In this document: positions 63,029-64,000 of the stretch, piece by piece
Numbering within the stretch: the stretch's first letter is position 1
How the letters are laid out: each line of letters begins with the position of its first letter
From: Calidifontibacillus oryziterrae
GTDB taxonomy: Bacteria; Bacillota; Bacilli; Bacillales; Bacillaceae_J
Length of the DNA: 64,000 nucleotides
Assembly (NCBI RefSeq): GCF_000331575.1
Contig: NZ_ANOK01000004.1
Coordinates: forward strand, 186,001 to 250,000
Direction: 5' to 3'
The notes under the pieces: model-generated
What the model was told of the DNA's origin: nothing
The model's database searches: none
Seen by the model: only the letters and a program-made list of their open reading frames with translations
Program-made: the position numbers and the translations under genes

Positions 63029-63103
63029 AAATGGGGTAGAAGTGTATGTTATTAACGTAATTAAACGTGATGCCCATCAAAAATTACTTGGATTAAATAC
63101 TAA

Positions 63104-63235
63104 TTATTTAATGTCGCGAAGACAGTGATCACAATGATTCATGTAAGATTCTGCATGTTCATCAATAATTGCGCCGCAATCACAACAATATTTAGGCGGT
63201 AATGTTTTGAAAAACTCAGTTGAACTTTGTACCAT
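63104..63235 (-). CDS. yhfH: YhfH-family zinc-finger-like protein
   Basis: A 43-residue protein with CCDCG and CDHC cysteine pairs, starting MVQSSTEFFKTLPPK, which matches the YhfH family. GGAGGGAT lies upstream of ATG 63235. It is next to lplJ, as in the B. subtilis yhfH-yhfI-yhfJ region (yhfI is absent here). Function unknown; zinc binding likely. Confidence 0.82.
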   Translation of the reverse strand: MVQSSTEFFKTLPPKYCCDCGAIIDEHAESYMNHCDHCLRDIK

Positions 63236-63394
63236 TTGTAATCCCTCCAACAATTGATGTAAGGTTATTGTATTATAACAGAAATGAGTTGTCAATAACT
63301 GTTTTAATACAAAAATTAAAAAATTTTTAATTTTCTTTTTAATTTGTGTTTTGTTATCGTAGTAAATAAGATCATATTGAAGGGGTATGTTGCT

Positions 63395-64000
63395 ATGAAA
63401 TTTATAGATAACGAAGGAATTACAGATCCAAGAATAAATCTGTCGATTGAGGAATTTGCAGTAAAAAATTTGAATATAGAAGAATCATATTTGCTTTTTT
63501 ATATAAATGAGCCATCAATTATTATTGGTAAAAATCAAAATACGATTGAGGAAATTAATGCGAATTATGTTGAAGAACATAGAATTCATGTTGTTAGACG
63601 TCTCTCTGGTGGCGGGGCAGTTTATCATGACCTTGGCAATTTGAATTTCAGCTTTATTACAAAGGATGATGGTGATAGTTTCCATAACTTCAGTAAATTT
63701 ACTTTGCCAGTTATAGAGGCTTTACATAAGCTTGGTGTTCATGCAGAGCTTAGCGGTAGAAATGATATTGTTGTGAATGGTCGTAAAATATCTGGTAATG
63801 CTCAGTTTGCAACAAAAGGTAGAATGTTTAGCCACGGTACGTTGATGTTTAACTCCAATATTGATAATGTTGTGTCAGCTTTAAATGTAAAATTAGATAA
63901 AATAGAATCAAAAGGGATTAAATCAATTCGAAGTAGAGTCGCAAATATTAGTGAATTTCTATCAAAAGAAATGTCGATTACTGACTTTAAGGAACACTTA
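63395..64000 (+). CDS. lplJ: Lipoate-protein ligase LplJ (5' part, runs off the window)
   Basis: The visible 202 residues begin MKFIDNEGITDPRINLSIEE and include RRLSGGGAVYHD, the lipoate-binding loop (near residues 68-79), and SGRNDIVVNGRKISGNAQ, where the lysine K contacts lipoyl-AMP. The enzyme attaches free lipoate to E2 and GcvH proteins in two steps. AAGGGG lies upstream of ATG 63395. The 3' end is beyond 64000. Confidence 0.93.
   Translation, partial: MKFIDNEGITDPRINLSIEEFAVKNLNIEESYLLFYINEPSIIIGKNQNTIEEINANYVEEHRIHVVRRLSGGGAVYHDLGNLNFSFITKDDGDSFHNFSKFTLPVIEALHKLGVHAELSGRNDIVVNGRKISGNAQFATKGRMFSHGTLMFNSNIDNVVSALNVKLDKIESKGIKSIRSRVANISEFLSKEMSITDFKEHL

Noticed and set aside
1..64000. 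rRNA or tRNA genes
   Set aside because: No stretch with tRNA cloverleaf features or rRNA-like GC content was seen on either strand, though a tool search would be more sensitive.

Overview
This window is low-GC Firmicute DNA from an endospore-forming member of the Bacillaceae (Bacillus in the broad sense). The evidence is gene content and order: an alpha/beta-type SASP, yheC/yheD coat-associated genes, yheB, yheA, yhaX, hemZ, yhaR, yhaO, yhaN, yhaM, yhaL, prsA, yhaJ, yhaI, scoC (hpr), yhaH, trpP, serC, hit, ecsA, ecsB, hemE, hemH, hemY, yhfH and lplJ lie in nearly the arrangement known from Bacillus subtilis. Strong AGGAGG-type ribosome binding sites and many hairpin-plus-T terminators fit the same group. 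I cannot name the species.

Region 1 (1-10695) is an accessory element. It carries a membrane protein, three large serine recombinases (one on the minus strand and a tandem overlapping pair on the plus strand), an Xre-type regulator, a 48-bp perfect palindrome, a UPF0175/DUF3368 (PIN-like) toxin-antitoxin pair, and a compact three-gene operon made of an orphan ParA-type ATPase and two unrecognised proteins. Its right end is cut exactly into the reading frame of spoVR: from 10696 the frame reads the conserved C-terminal 211 residues of SpoVR, but the N-terminal part is missing and an in-frame stop lies directly upstream. The rest of spoVR and the left end of the element should lie to the left of this window. 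This looks like a sporulation gene interrupted by a recombinase-carrying element, comparable in layout to skin in sigK or SPbeta in spsM, and it is the most interesting thing here.

Region 2 (11300-32000) is mixed metabolism and signalling: a quinol-dependent nitric oxide reductase, a cold-shock protein, a radical SAM/SPASM enzyme, an orphan tyrosine recombinase, a DedA membrane protein, manganese-dependent pyrophosphatase, a LysR regulator, malate synthase G, a RibD-like protein whose deaminase active site is destroyed, a chemoreceptor with a NIT-like sensor, a GGDEF-EAL protein, an FbpB-like small protein, a SASP and a CstR-like persulfide-sensing repressor. Four copies of a structured ~150-bp repeat and one MITE-like repeat lie between these genes.

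Region 3 (32000-64000) is conserved core: a doubled yheD-yheC set of ATP-grasp spore proteins, the yhe/yha block, the secretion and protease-control genes prsA, scoC and ecsAB, the tryptophan transporter trpP with a clear TRAP-binding site over its ribosome binding site, serC, hit, the hemE-hemH-hemY heme operon, a GalT-like nucleotidyltransferase, yhfH and the start of lplJ, which runs off the right edge.
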